A stretch of 64,000 nt of DNA from Acidobacteriota bacterium. Lineage in GTDB: Bacteria > Acidobacteriota > Terriglobia > Acidiferrales > UBA7541. The notes under the pieces were generated by a model. That model saw only the letters and a list, made by a program, of their open reading frames with translations, was not told the DNA's origin and did not search any database. The stretch lies in assembly GCA_003223245.1 (NCBI GenBank), contig QHYI01000138.1, positions 1 through 64,000 of the forward strand, in the 5' to 3' direction. Made by a program: the position numbers and the translations under genes. Positions 41,511 to 50,554 of the stretch are shown one piece after another (the first letter of the stretch is position 1; each line of letters opens with the position of its first letter).

Positions 41511-42263
41511 TCAAATGGTTTTGTCCTTCGCGTAGCACAAAGATTGCAGGTTGCATTCCACACATTTTGGCTTGCGCGCTTGGCAAGTCCTCCGCCCGTG
41601 CCAAATGATCTGGTGCGAAAAAAGAATCCACTTGTCTTTGGGAATCACCCTCATCAGATCCTGTTCGATTTTTTTGGGGTCCTCATTGTGCGTCAGGTCC
41701 AACCGGTTGGCGATGCGCTGCACATGGGTATCGACCACAATGCCGCTGGGGATTCCATAGGCGGTTCCCAAAACAACGTTTGCCGTTTTTCGCGCCACAC
41801 CGGGCAATGTAAGGATTTCGTCCATGGTTCGTGGCACTTCGCCGCCGAACTTCTCAATAATCCCCCGGCTCGCGCCCATCACCGACTTGGTTTTGTTGCG
41901 AAAAAAACCCGTGGGACGAATCTCTTGTTCTAGCTCGCCCGGATTGGCGTAGGCCAATGCCTTTGGATCAGGATATTTCTTGAAGAGCGTCTCGGTGACT
42001 TGATTCACGCGCACGTCCGTGCACTGCGCCGAAAGGATTGTGGCGATCAGCAGCTCAAATGCGTTTTTGTGATTCAGTTCGCAGGTGGCGTTGGGATACG
42101 CTTCATCGAGCTTTGCAAGGATGGCCGCCACGCGCTTAGGATCGGTGCCTCCCGCGTGGACGGGCTTCACCGCTTTGGCTGCCTTTGCCGGGTTCGCGGG
42201 TTTTCCCTTCGTGCGAGCTACTTTCCTGATAGCAGATCTCTTTTTCTTCAGCTTCGTTGCCAT
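41511..42263 (-). CDS. nth: Endonuclease III, base-excision DNA glycosylase/lyase
   Basis: A 250-residue HhH-GPD glycosylase. After a Lys/Ala-rich tail it has ELLIATILSAQCTDVRVNQV, the helix-hairpin-helix with catalytic Lys in LTLPGVARKTANVVLG, and the catalytic Asp in VVDTHVQRIANRL. The C-terminal CQARKPKCVECNLQSLC gives the four-cysteine 4Fe-4S cluster. It removes oxidised pyrimidines from DNA and nicks the abasic site. I start at ATG 42263; a TTG three codons earlier is possible. It follows rdgB on the same strand with 11 bases between, so nucleotide-pool cleaning and base repair are co-expressed. Confidence 0.92.
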   Translation of the reverse strand: MATKLKKKRSAIRKVARTKGKPANPAKAAKAVKPVHAGGTDPKRVAAILAKLDEAYPNATCELNHKNAFELLIATILSAQCTDVRVNQVTETLFKKYPDPKALAYANPGELEQEIRPTGFFRNKTKSVMGASRGIIEKFGGEVPRTMDEILTLPGVARKTANVVLGTAYGIPSGIVVDTHVQRIANRLDLTHNEDPKKIEQDLMRVIPKDKWILFSHQIIWHGRRTCQARKPKCVECNLQSLCYAKDKTI

Positions 42264-42274
42264 AAAAGCCAAGA

Positions 42275-42892
42275 CTATAGCATGGAGGAAAGCGCTACGA
42301 GCAACTTGCGGAACGCTTTTCCGCGATGGCTGAGCCCGTTCTTCTCTTCGGCCGAAAGTTCCGCAAAAGTCTTTTTCAGAGGAGGGAAGTAAAACACGGG
42401 ATCGTAGCCAAACCCTCCCGCGCCTCGTGTGGATCCAAGAATCTCACCGTCGACTCGGCCGGTAACCACCGCCAAGGCTCTCCCCTGTCGCGCCAGCGCA
42501 ATGGCGCAGACGAAATGCGCAGCGCGCTGCTCGCCTGTTTTGTCGCGCATTTCGTTCAACAGTTTTTCGATGCGTTTTGAATTGGGCGCATCCACGCCCG
42601 CGTATCTTGCCGAATGCACGCCCGGGGCACCGCCAAGAGAAGGCACAACCAGCCCGGAATCATCGGCAAAAACCAATCCTTCCAGCAGCCGCGAATAATG
42701 CAGCGCCTTGCCTGCCGCATTTTCCGCGAAGGTTGGAGCGTTTTCTTCAAATTCAGTGAGCGATGCAAATTCCGGCACCGGCGCAAGCTCGATGGAAGCA
42801 GAAGCCGGAGCATCAGCTTCCGCGAGCACACGGTACTCCTTGAGCTTTCCTGGATTAGACGAGGCGAGAAACAACTTAACGGGCACGCGCAC
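42275..42892 (-). CDS. rdgB: Non-canonical purine NTP pyrophosphatase (RdgB/HAM1)
   Basis: A 205-residue enzyme that hydrolyses dITP, XTP and dHAPTP to monophosphates, keeping them out of DNA. Family motifs: [15 protein letters not shown] at the N-terminus, [37 protein letters not shown] and [14 protein letters not shown], then [11 protein letters not shown] at the end. The start is GTG 42892, overlapping the rph gene by 17 bases. This rph-rdgB overlap is widespread in bacteria and supports the assignment. Confidence 0.93.
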   Translation of the reverse strand: MRVPVKLFLASSNPGKLKEYRVLAEADAPASASIELAPVPEFASLTEFEENAPTFAENAAGKALHYSRLLEGLVFADDSGLVVPSLGGAPGVHSARYAGVDAPNSKRIEKLLNEMRDKTGEQRAAHFVCAIALARQGRALAVVTGRVDGEILGSTRGAGGFGYDPVFYFPPLKKTFAELSAEEKNGLSHRGKAFRKLLVALSSML

Positions 42893-43613
42893 TGAATTTT
42901 AAAGGCAGGACGGCGCGCTGCTCTTCGGTGAGTCGCCGGATTCCCGCGGCCGCGAGCGCAAGCAGGTCCTGCATTTCGCTTCCCGTGAACGCGCGGCCTT
43001 CCGCGGTGGCCTGAATTTCCACAAAGTGCCCGCTTCCCGTCATGACCACGTTCATGTCCACTTCTGCGCGTGAATCTTCTTCATAAGCGAGGTCCAGCAG
43101 CGCGCGGTCGTTTACGATACCCACGCTCGTAGCGGCTACCGTGTCAATCAACGGCGAGCTTTTTAGCATGCCCGCAGCCGTCATGCGTTCCAAGGCGAGC
43201 GCCAAAGCGACAAAAGCTCCGGTGATAGAAGCCGTGCGCGTTCCGCCATCGGCTTGAATCACATCGCAATCCAGCCACACCGTCCGCTCGCCCAGCGTTT
43301 CCTGGTCGGTCACCGCGCGCAGCGACCGCCCGATCAAGCGCTGAATCTCCAGCGTCCGCCCCGACTGTTTTCCCCGCGTCGCTTCGCGCGGCGTCCGCTC
43401 TTCGGTGGCTCGCGGAAGCATTCCATATTCGCTTGTCACCCAACCTTTGCCGGAGCCCTTCAAGAAGGGCGGTACGCCGTCATCCACCGTCGCTGTGCAA
43501 ATCACCCGCGTGTTCCCCAGCTCGATCAGCACGCTGCCTTCGGCCGTGGAAATGAAATCCGGCGTGATTTTTACCGGGCGCATCTGGTCCGCAGCTCGGC
43601 CGTCGCTTCTCAC
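42876..43613 (-). CDS. rph: Ribonuclease PH
   Basis: A 245-residue phosphorolytic 3'-5' exoribonuclease that trims tRNA 3' ends. Motifs are the N-terminal [47 protein letters not shown] with phosphate-binding Arg, [22 protein letters not shown] and the C-terminal [16 protein letters not shown]. Full family length. GTG start (43613) with a good AGGAGGG upstream. It sits between a GerMN-domain gene and rdgB. Confidence 0.94.
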   Translation of the reverse strand: MRSDGRAADQMRPVKITPDFISTAEGSVLIELGNTRVICTATVDDGVPPFLKGSGKGWVTSEYGMLPRATEERTPREATRGKQSGRTLEIQRLIGRSLRAVTDQETLGERTVWLDCDVIQADGGTRTASITGAFVALALALERMTAAGMLKSSPLIDTVAATSVGIVNDRALLDLAYEEDSRAEVDMNVVMTGSGHFVEIQATAEGRAFTGSEMQDLLALAAAGIRRLTEEQRAVLPLKFSARAR

Positions 43614-43664
43614 CCGCCCTCCTGCCCTGGCTCTTTCGCCCGTTTTCCGTTCTCGAAGATTCTT

Positions 43665-44390
43665 TCACTGCCTCGCCAGTTTGCCGGTGCTGCTGTCCAG
43701 TGTCAACGGTTGTAGAAGCAGGGCCCCGGTCTTGCCGGCAACAGGAGCCGACGAGGGATTGGTCGGCGCCTGTTCTGTGCCAGCGTTCACATCAAACGTT
43801 CCCGTCAGGTCTACGTGGCCGGCGAGTGTTTCCACTTCCTGTCCATGAATCAAAATCTTCAGCCATTTTACCTGCGGCACGTTCGCCTGCAACGTGTGCG
43901 TCATGGACTCAACCGCCAATTGTTCGCTGGCGATTCCCGAGGGGATTGAAGTTGCCAGAGCCTCGGAAAAATCCGCGACCGCGGTGCCGTCCGGCAAAAT
44001 GTAAAACGCCAGCAGCGTCGCATCCGGCGGTAGAGTACGCAACTCGAGATCTACGGGACCAGCCAGCAACGTATCCAATACCTGCTTGGAACGCAGCACC
44101 GGATCACTGGAAAGGGGCAGTTCCACAGTCACGGGCGCCAGCGCCGAATTATCCCTATCGGATAGCCAGAAAAGCTTGGCCTTCACTCGCGGATCGCTGG
44201 GGTTCATGGGAACCGGTTGTATCAATTCGCGGCGCGCCTGCTCTTCGCTTTGTTGCCGCAACTGGGCGGCGCGCTTCATGCGCTTCCGGAGAATCGGAAC
44301 AAAAATCGCAGCGCCGATCAGCGCAAACACCAACAGCGTGGCAAGCCAGAATTTCCATCGTCCGCTTGCGGGTTCTATCGCGGGATCCAT
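43665..44390 (-). CDS. GerMN-domain membrane-anchored protein
   Basis: A 241-residue protein with one N-terminal transmembrane helix (FWLATLLVFALIGAAIFVPIL), a charged linker (KRMKRAAQLRQQSEEQARRE) and a GerMN domain from about 70 to 190 (VKAKLFWLSDRDNSALAPVTVE, LDTLLAGP, DGTAVADFSEAL, AVESMTHTLQANVPQVKWLKILIHG). GerMN is known from the sporulation protein GerM and is thought to bind cell-wall material. The ATG at 44390 overlaps the amidase stop (TGATG), so it is made together with a cell-wall amidase, which supports a peptidoglycan role. GTG 44393 is an alternative start. Confidence 0.82.
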   Translation of the reverse strand: MDPAIEPASGRWKFWLATLLVFALIGAAIFVPILRKRMKRAAQLRQQSEEQARRELIQPVPMNPSDPRVKAKLFWLSDRDNSALAPVTVELPLSSDPVLRSKQVLDTLLAGPVDLELRTLPPDATLLAFYILPDGTAVADFSEALATSIPSGIASEQLAVESMTHTLQANVPQVKWLKILIHGQEVETLAGHVDLTGTFDVNAGTEQAPTNPSSAPVAGKTGALLLQPLTLDSSTGKLARQ

Positions 44391-45235
44391 CACGGCAGCG
44401 CTCCGCCGGTGCTCGCAGTCACATACAGGGGCTTGAAAGCCGCCACGCCGCGCGCAATCGCATCCGCCACGCCCGGAGCCATGTGGTCCAGGTCCGCGCG
44501 GTCGTTCACCAGCACGCTTGAAACCTCCACCGCAATTGCTGGCGCGGCCGTCGTTCGTAGTTGGCGTATGGTTGCGGTTTGCGCGGCATCCGGCGAACCT
44601 TTGAACTGTTGCGTGAGCATTCCTTGCACCAAGTCGCCCAGCTTTCGGCTTAGCCCGAGATAGGGGGCCTGGGCGCGGTCCCAGGGGATAAATCCGTTCG
44701 CTAAGGTTACTGGCGGCAAATCCGAGTTGACGTAGACACGCACGGTTCCCGGGATTCCTGTCGAGGCCACGTGCAGCGTAATGAAGACCGCCGCGCGCTG
44801 TGCGTTGGCGATCGCTGAGCGATCATCAAAAGAGGGGTTATTGTTTCCTTGCCTCGTCTGTAGCACTTGAAATCCTTGCTGCTCCAGCGCGCGCTCGGCC
44901 GCGGCCGCGAATTCCAGCGTAAGGTCACTCTCTTGAATTCCGCCGGTTCCGCGCGCGCCCGTGTCCGTTCCACCGTGGGCTGCGTCAAGCACGACGACGT
45001 TTAGCCCGCCCGGTGATGTTTGCAACCCGGGCGCGGAAGGTTGCGGTGTCGACGTTGCGCTTTGTCCGGCGGGCGCAGTCGTAGCGGGCTGTGACACGGC
45101 GCCCGTGGCAGGTTGTTGTGTTGAAGAGGAAGTTTGCAATGCGAGGGTCATCACCGCGCAGGCAAATGACAGCAAGCCCGCTACCCAAATGGTGAGGAAT
45201 CTTAGCCGCCTGAAGTTTCCCACATCAAGCAGCAT
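44390..45235 (-). CDS. N-acetylmuramoyl-L-alanine amidase (Amidase_3)
   Basis: A 281-residue exported zinc amidase. After a signal/anchor helix (FLTIWVAGLLSFACAVMTLAL) and a Ser/Thr/Pro/Gln-rich linker, the Amidase_3 domain starts at VVVLDAAHGGTDTGARG (first zinc His), continues with a Glu ligand in ESDLTLEFAAAAERAL, FITLHVAST (second His) and ends with the catalytic Glu in APAIAVEVSSVL. It cuts the bond between muramic acid and the stem peptide. It heads a minus-strand cluster amidase - GerMN - rph - rdgB - nth, an order I recall from Acidobacteriota. Confidence 0.87.
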   Translation of the reverse strand: MLLDVGNFRRLRFLTIWVAGLLSFACAVMTLALQTSSSTQQPATGAVSQPATTAPAGQSATSTPQPSAPGLQTSPGGLNVVVLDAAHGGTDTGARGTGGIQESDLTLEFAAAAERALEQQGFQVLQTRQGNNNPSFDDRSAIANAQRAAVFITLHVASTGIPGTVRVYVNSDLPPVTLANGFIPWDRAQAPYLGLSRKLGDLVQGMLTQQFKGSPDAAQTATIRQLRTTAAPAIAVEVSSVLVNDRADLDHMAPGVADAIARGVAAFKPLYVTASTGGALP

Positions 45236-45343
45236 ATCAAATCCGGCCGCCCATTCGCGCGGCTCGGCGTGTGCGACTTCGCGAAATGGAGACCGATCGT
45301 TCTCGCCGCCGCCCTTCTACCCGGAAAGTTTTTTCCTGCGGAT

Positions 45344-48300
45344 CTAACGGCCCGCAGATGTTTCTGTTGTGGTGACGGGCTTCAGATCCTCCTTCTGCAG
45401 CAACGCATTAAGGCTCGCCAAGTCCTTATTCTGAAAATCTGCCCATCGCGCCAGTGTTTCTTCCGCAGCTTTGTCCCACTTTGCGCTCGCCGTTTCGGCA
45501 TCTTCCGTGGGTGCCGCGTCCGCGCTCTCCACGATGGCCATCAAGCCGTTCAGGGTCGACGCAACTTTTGCTAAGGTCTCTTCTTCCTTTCCGGGGAGCG
45601 CGAGACCGAACAGCCCGAACCCGCCACTGGCATCCGGCGCGACCATCTCTTGCAACTTTTGATCCAGCCCCTCGAGTGCTTTGACGACTTCAGCCTTCCC
45701 GCTTGCCTCTTTCTTGCGAGCCTCGGTCTGCTTTCGCAGTTCGGCGATCTGTTCTAGTGCCCTAGCAACTTCGTTCTGGCGCGCCGAGAGCTTCGCAGCC
45801 AGTTCGAACTGTCGCGTCAGCTCTTCTTGAGTCGCTCTTACGCGCGGATCCATCTTGATGGTTAGCGTTTGTGTGGTGTTCTTGCCGTGCGCCGTCAGTT
45901 GCACGGTGTACTTTCCGGGCAGCGCCAACGGTCCGGAAGGCCTGCGAAACGAGGCCCGCGCGCCTTTTGCCGGCGGATACCTCAAGTCCCACACGAAGCG
46001 GTGCATGCCCGCCTCAGCGGAGAGCTTGGGGGGCTGAGGAACCCAGGAGGCTGGGAAGGGGAGCTCGTTCGGATTCACTTTGGGTATTTCGTCATCGCTG
46101 GCAAAACGCCGCACCAGCCTGCCGTCGCTGTTGAAAATCTCCAATTGGATCGGCGCTACGGATTTGTCCTTTAAGTAGTAATCCAGCGCTGCGCCATTCG
46201 GAGCGTTCACCGCCATCGGCTCATCGTCTGGAATCGGTGTGCTTTCGTCGCTTCCCGGGCGCACGCGATATGCCGTTGCCGGCTGGTAGAGCCACACTTC
46301 GGCCGCGGCCACGTGCGCGTCTATCTGCCGCAGTGCCGTTACATTGTCCAACACCCAGAACGAGCGCCCGAATGTTGCAATCACCAAATCGTTTTCGTGC
46401 ACAACCAGGTCACGCACCGAAGTCACCGGCAAGTTGAATTGCAGCGGTTGCCAATGGTCCCCATCATCGAACGAAACATACACGCCTTTTTCCGTGCATG
46501 CGTACAGCAATCCTTTGCGAAGCGGATCTTCCCGGACGCAATTCAAGAAGCTGCCATCCGGGATACCATTCGTAACGCGTTGCCAGCTTTTTCCGAAATC
46601 CCGTGTGCGGTAAAGATACGGTTGATAATCCTCCAGCCGGTGCCGGTCCACTGCGGCGTAAGCCGTGCCTGCATCCGAATGAGACGCTTCGATGTGCGTC
46701 ACCTTGCTCCACGGCGTCAATTCCCTCGGTGTGACGTTCTCCCAGTTCTTGCCTTCATCCTGCGTCAACTGAATCTGTCCATCGTCTGTTCCCGCCCAAA
46801 TGTCTCCTTCCTTCACCTGCGACGGTCCAATCGTGTAAATGACGCCGCGCCGTTTTCCCTTGGGAGCATCCGCTGCGGTTGCCGCGTCCAGATTCGGGGG
46901 CACGCCGGGATCTTCGCGCGTCAAATCCGGGCTGATCGCCTGCCAGGAATTTCCGCCGTCCTCCGTTCGAAACAGAATCTGCGCCCCGAAGTAAAGGACA
47001 TGCGCATCGAGCGGCGAAAACACCAGCGGCAGCGTCCAGGTGCGCCGGAAGGGGCCTTCCTGCGCAATCGTCGGCGGCATCTCCTGAATCTGCTCATTGC
47101 TCAAGTCCTGCCGCGCCACGAATCCGCCGAAGATCACGCCCGGATTCAACGGATCGGGCGCGATGTAGCCGTTTTCATCACCTGCTTCCAGCGGCCGCCA
47201 ATCGTGAAAATTCAGAAAGCGGTACTTGCTGGCGCTTGCCGTTGCCGCTGGCCCGCTATCCTGCTGTGCCCCATACACCCAATACGGAAACCGATTGTCG
47301 GTCGCAACGTGGTAGAACTGCCCCGTCGCTTGGTTGAACCACGAACTCCACGTCTCGCCGCCGTTGTGCGTGACCACTGCACCCTGATCGCAGCTCAAAA
47401 CCATTCGCTTTGAGTCGTCCGGATCAATCCACAGTTCATGATAGTCCGGCCCCGTCGGGTCACCCTTAAACACGGTAAAGCTCTTTCCTCCGTCCACGGA
47501 GCGATAAATCGAAGTATTCGGCACGTACACAATGTCGGGATTTTTCGGATCGACGGTCACTTCGTTGAAGTACCAGCCTCGTCCCCAAATCCGGCGATCC
47601 TTAGAAACTTGTTGCCAATTTTGTCCGCCATCATCCGAGCGGTAAAGGCCGCCCTGTTTGGCGTCCACAATCAGGTAAATCCGTTTCGGATTGCTCGGTG
47701 CAAACGCAATCCCCATTCGCCCCAATCCTTCCGACGGCAAGCCCTGTCCCAACAACTGCCAGTGGTCCCCGCCGTCATTCGAACGATATAGCCCGCTGCC
47801 AGGTCCGTTTGAAGGAGGGTAAACGCTCCACGGCGGCCGGCGCGTCTGCCACAAAGCCACGTAAATTGTCTTTGGATTTCCCGGCTCAAACGCCAAGTCA
47901 ATCGCGCCGGTGTTGTCGTCATGGAAAAGAACTCTCTGCCAGTGTGCTCCTCCATCTTTCGAATTGAAAACGCCGCGCTCCGTATTCGGCCCGTACGCGT
48001 GTCCGAGCGCAGCGACAAAGACGTGGTTCGCATCGCGCGGATCCACCAGAATCCTTCCAATCTGCCGCGTGTCGCTCAATCCAATGTGCTTCCATGTCTT
48101 TCCTGCGTCGGTAGACTTGTACATCCCATTTCCCACAGAAATGGACGACCGCATGTCCGCCTCTCCCGTTCCGACGTACATCACGTTCGCGTCCGAGGGC
48201 GCCACGGCGATCGCCCCAATCGAGGCAATCGGCTCCGAATCAAAAATCGGCTTCCAGGTGCGCCCCCCATCGTTGGTCTTCCACACACCGCCGTCGACCG

Positions 48301-48511
48301 CCCCGAAGTAGTAAGTCTCGGGTTGGCCGCGAACCCCGGTCACCGCCAGCACGCGTCCTCCACGGAACGGCCCGATCAACCGCCAATGCAGCTCTTGAAA
48401 CAGTTTCTGGTCGAATTGCTTTGGCGTGTCTGGTCCGGCAAGCAACCGAACCGACGCCCCAGTGAAAAGCAGCAGAGACACAACGGCGGGAACAACGCGA
48501 CGCAGTTTCAA
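45344..48511 (-). CDS. Large exported BNR/VPS10-type beta-propeller protein (paralogue 1)
   Basis: A 1055-residue protein with a signal peptide (VVSLLLFTGASVRLLAG) and two propeller regions rich in Asp-boxes: VWKTNDGGRTWKPIFD, MYKSTDAGKTWKHIGL, VFNSKDGGAHWQRVLF, LYRSNDGGDHWQLLGQ, IYRSVDGGKSFTVFKG, FRTEDGGNSWQAIS and others. The opening LIGPFRGGRVLAVTGV is the family hallmark. The last 250 residues form a separate beta domain (MHRFVWDLRYPP, GKYTVQLTAHGK) and a coiled coil (about 890-960). It resembles sortilin/VPS10-type propellers; often annotated glycosyl hydrolase, but no catalytic site is visible. TTG 48511 has GGGAG upstream; TTG 48517 is less likely. Confidence 0.83.
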   Translation of the reverse strand: MKLRRVVPAVVSLLLFTGASVRLLAGPDTPKQFDQKLFQELHWRLIGPFRGGRVLAVTGVRGQPETYYFGAVDGGVWKTNDGGRTWKPIFDSEPIASIGAIAVAPSDANVMYVGTGEADMRSSISVGNGMYKSTDAGKTWKHIGLSDTRQIGRILVDPRDANHVFVAALGHAYGPNTERGVFNSKDGGAHWQRVLFHDDNTGAIDLAFEPGNPKTIYVALWQTRRPPWSVYPPSNGPGSGLYRSNDGGDHWQLLGQGLPSEGLGRMGIAFAPSNPKRIYLIVDAKQGGLYRSDDGGQNWQQVSKDRRIWGRGWYFNEVTVDPKNPDIVYVPNTSIYRSVDGGKSFTVFKGDPTGPDYHELWIDPDDSKRMVLSCDQGAVVTHNGGETWSSWFNQATGQFYHVATDNRFPYWVYGAQQDSGPAATASASKYRFLNFHDWRPLEAGDENGYIAPDPLNPGVIFGGFVARQDLSNEQIQEMPPTIAQEGPFRRTWTLPLVFSPLDAHVLYFGAQILFRTEDGGNSWQAISPDLTREDPGVPPNLDAATAADAPKGKRRGVIYTIGPSQVKEGDIWAGTDDGQIQLTQDEGKNWENVTPRELTPWSKVTHIEASHSDAGTAYAAVDRHRLEDYQPYLYRTRDFGKSWQRVTNGIPDGSFLNCVREDPLRKGLLYACTEKGVYVSFDDGDHWQPLQFNLPVTSVRDLVVHENDLVIATFGRSFWVLDNVTALRQIDAHVAAAEVWLYQPATAYRVRPGSDESTPIPDDEPMAVNAPNGAALDYYLKDKSVAPIQLEIFNSDGRLVRRFASDDEIPKVNPNELPFPASWVPQPPKLSAEAGMHRFVWDLRYPPAKGARASFRRPSGPLALPGKYTVQLTAHGKNTTQTLTIKMDPRVRATQEELTRQFELAAKLSARQNEVARALEQIAELRKQTEARKKEASGKAEVVKALEGLDQKLQEMVAPDASGGFGLFGLALPGKEEETLAKVASTLNGLMAIVESADAAPTEDAETASAKWDKAAEETLARWADFQNKDLASLNALLQKEDLKPVTTTETSAGR

Positions 48512-48682
48512 AGTCAACTCCCAAGCTTATTTTGGTGTTTTGAACGAGCGTCGAGTATATCTCACCGCCGCAAAAACAAAACTACGACTCCGGTTCGGCC
48601 GGTTCGGAACGATCCCAAGACAGATAGGCTGATTCCCGACAACTCGCAGAAAATACAGGAGATACTTCCTTGAGGGCTGGCC

Positions 48683-50107
48683 CTAGGCGAGTTCCCGTTC
48701 CTCGGTCCTTCCGGCTGTGACTGGCTTGGCCTGCAGAACGTTCAGCTTGGCGCTCACGAAATAGACCGCAAAGCCGGCGAACATAAGCAGAGCGCCGAAG
48801 AAAAGCCCGTTCATTCCCAGCACACTTTCCTGATTGCTCTCGACCACGGCGAGCAAAAGTAGCAGGAAGGGAAACAAGCCGGTCAAGACCGCACCGGTCA
48901 GGCCGCCCGGAACGCGAAACCCGCGCTTCAACTGCGGTTCCTTGATACGGAGCGCTACCAGCGTCACAAACTCCAGCATCAGACTCGCGCCGTACAGCGT
49001 GATGTCCAGCGTCACCAGCCGCCTGAATCCCAGGCCAAGGCATAGTGCCCAACAGGTCGCGCAAACCACGATTGCCAGCCACGGCGTATCGGAACGCTTG
49101 CTGGTTTTGGCGAATACTTTCGGGAGCATCCCATCCCGGGCCATGGCCAGCGGCAGACGCGAGTAACTCATGACCAGCGCATTGAACATCCCGAAAGCGC
49201 TCATCATCCCGCCCAGCACAACCAGGAATCGCAGCCATTCAAAACCCGCGATCCTTCCTCCCAGTGCTCCGGCAACCGAGGCCCACGAGCCGTCCTCCGC
49301 GAAAAGAGAGGAAGGAGCCCCGGTTAGATACACCGCAGCAAACGGCAGCACGTAGGTCAGCGTAACCAGGATCACTGCGGCAATCATCGCGCGTGGATAG
49401 GTTCTCTGGGGCCGCTCGACTTCTTGCGCAATCGTCGACGCGTTATCCCATCCCATGTAATTCCACATGGCCACGAGCACTCCGCCAAGCAAACCGAGAC
49501 TGGTTGTTGCAGGCGCTGCGTGGGGATCGGCGAGCGCTCCCATTTTGAATGGTGCGAGGACCACGACCAACGCGAACGGCGCGGAGAGCAGAAAAAACAG
49601 CCACAGCGAAGTTAATCCCACCACACGAATCCCTGCGAGGTTCAATGCCGCGCACGTCATCACGACAAACAGCCCTGCACAGATTCCGTGGTTCCCGATG
49701 CCGAACCAGGGCGACATCTGCTTCAAATAAAACACAAACATCGTCGGATAGATCGCCATGTCAAAGATGCTGGCGGCCAGTGAAAGCCAGGCTTCCTGGA
49801 ATCCCCAGAAATTCCCCATGCCGCGCCGCACCCATGCGTAATAGCCGCCCTCCGCAGGCAACGAGCTAGACAGTTCCCCGATCATGAATGCCGTCGGCAA
49901 GCTCCACAGCACAGGCAGGAAGAGCAGGATCAAAATCCCTTGGCCGTAACCGGCGCCGTGAATGATTTCCTCGGTCCCGTACGTCCCGCCAGACACCATG
50001 AAGAAAGTGGCCGCAACAAGAGGCCAGAGCGTCAGCTTCGCAACTTTCTTCTTGGTGATTGGGATTGCGCGGGAAGGGAACTGCGCAGAAACGGATACCG
50101 AACTCAA
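48683..50107 (-). CDS. APC superfamily amino-acid permease
   Basis: A transporter of about 474 residues with about twelve helices. The first reads LTLWPLVAATFFMVSGGTYGTEEII, a variant of the APC substrate loop; ELSSSLPAEGGYYAWVRRGMG and NYMGWDNASTIAQEVERPQRTYPRA are further APC hallmarks, the latter typical of polyamine/amino-acid permeases of the PotE/YfnA kind. The frame is open well upstream and no ATG or clear ribosome site marks the start; TTG 50107 is my best choice, TTG 50209 the longest form. It stands alone, divergent from the ADOP permease. Confidence 0.8.
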   Translation of the reverse strand: MSSVSVSAQFPSRAIPITKKKVAKLTLWPLVAATFFMVSGGTYGTEEIIHGAGYGQGILILLFLPVLWSLPTAFMIGELSSSLPAEGGYYAWVRRGMGNFWGFQEAWLSLAASIFDMAIYPTMFVFYLKQMSPWFGIGNHGICAGLFVVMTCAALNLAGIRVVGLTSLWLFFLLSAPFALVVVLAPFKMGALADPHAAPATTSLGLLGGVLVAMWNYMGWDNASTIAQEVERPQRTYPRAMIAAVILVTLTYVLPFAAVYLTGAPSSLFAEDGSWASVAGALGGRIAGFEWLRFLVVLGGMMSAFGMFNALVMSYSRLPLAMARDGMLPKVFAKTSKRSDTPWLAIVVCATCWALCLGLGFRRLVTLDITLYGASLMLEFVTLVALRIKEPQLKRGFRVPGGLTGAVLTGLFPFLLLLLAVVESNQESVLGMNGLFFGALLMFAGFAVYFVSAKLNVLQAKPVTAGRTEERELA

Positions 50108-50554
50108 TTTATACTCTCTCGTCCTCCTCAGCGAAACTCGCTCGCGTCGCGGCGGGGAGCGCCCGCGATCACAGGTGAAAAATAGCGAACTCGCAGATGC
50201 AGAATACAAGACTCCTCACCGTATGCAAGAGAAAAATGCATTTTAGCCAAAATTTTTTGGCGCTCAGTGCCATGTGTTGCCCGCACCACGATCGCACTCG
50301 CGTCGCATGGCGCCAGCGCCCTCGCTTTATCCCCGAGCGGTGCATGCTAGACTGCTCGTTCACTTTTGCCGTTAGGTTCTATCGCTTCAAAAGGAGCGTC
50401 CGAATGAGCCTGCCCGCCCCTGCGGCATTCCCACCTTTCTCTCTGGTTGTGGTACCCGCTTCCGCTGTGCTTGCGCGCAGGGTCGCGTCCAACCCCTCGG
50501 TCGCATTCCGTGACTTTTGGGCCTTCCAAACGTCTATAGTCCGAGAGAGTTGCC
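50108..50554. other. Divergent intergenic region upstream of the ADOP permease
   Basis: 447 bases without a convincing gene. It has an AT-rich inverted repeat GCCAAAA-TT-TTTTGGC at 50246-50261 that could be an operator. An ATG at 50404 has an AAAGGAG in front, but its frame runs unbroken into the permease gene on another frame and shows no motif, so I do not call it. No PadR-type regulator, the common neighbour of such permeases, is present. Confidence 0.35.

Noticed and set aside
46313-47413. Plus-strand open frame of 366 codons inside the first BNR gene
   Set aside because: Antisense to Asp-box repeats, with repeated RRP/RNR-type peptides typical of mirrored Asp-boxes.
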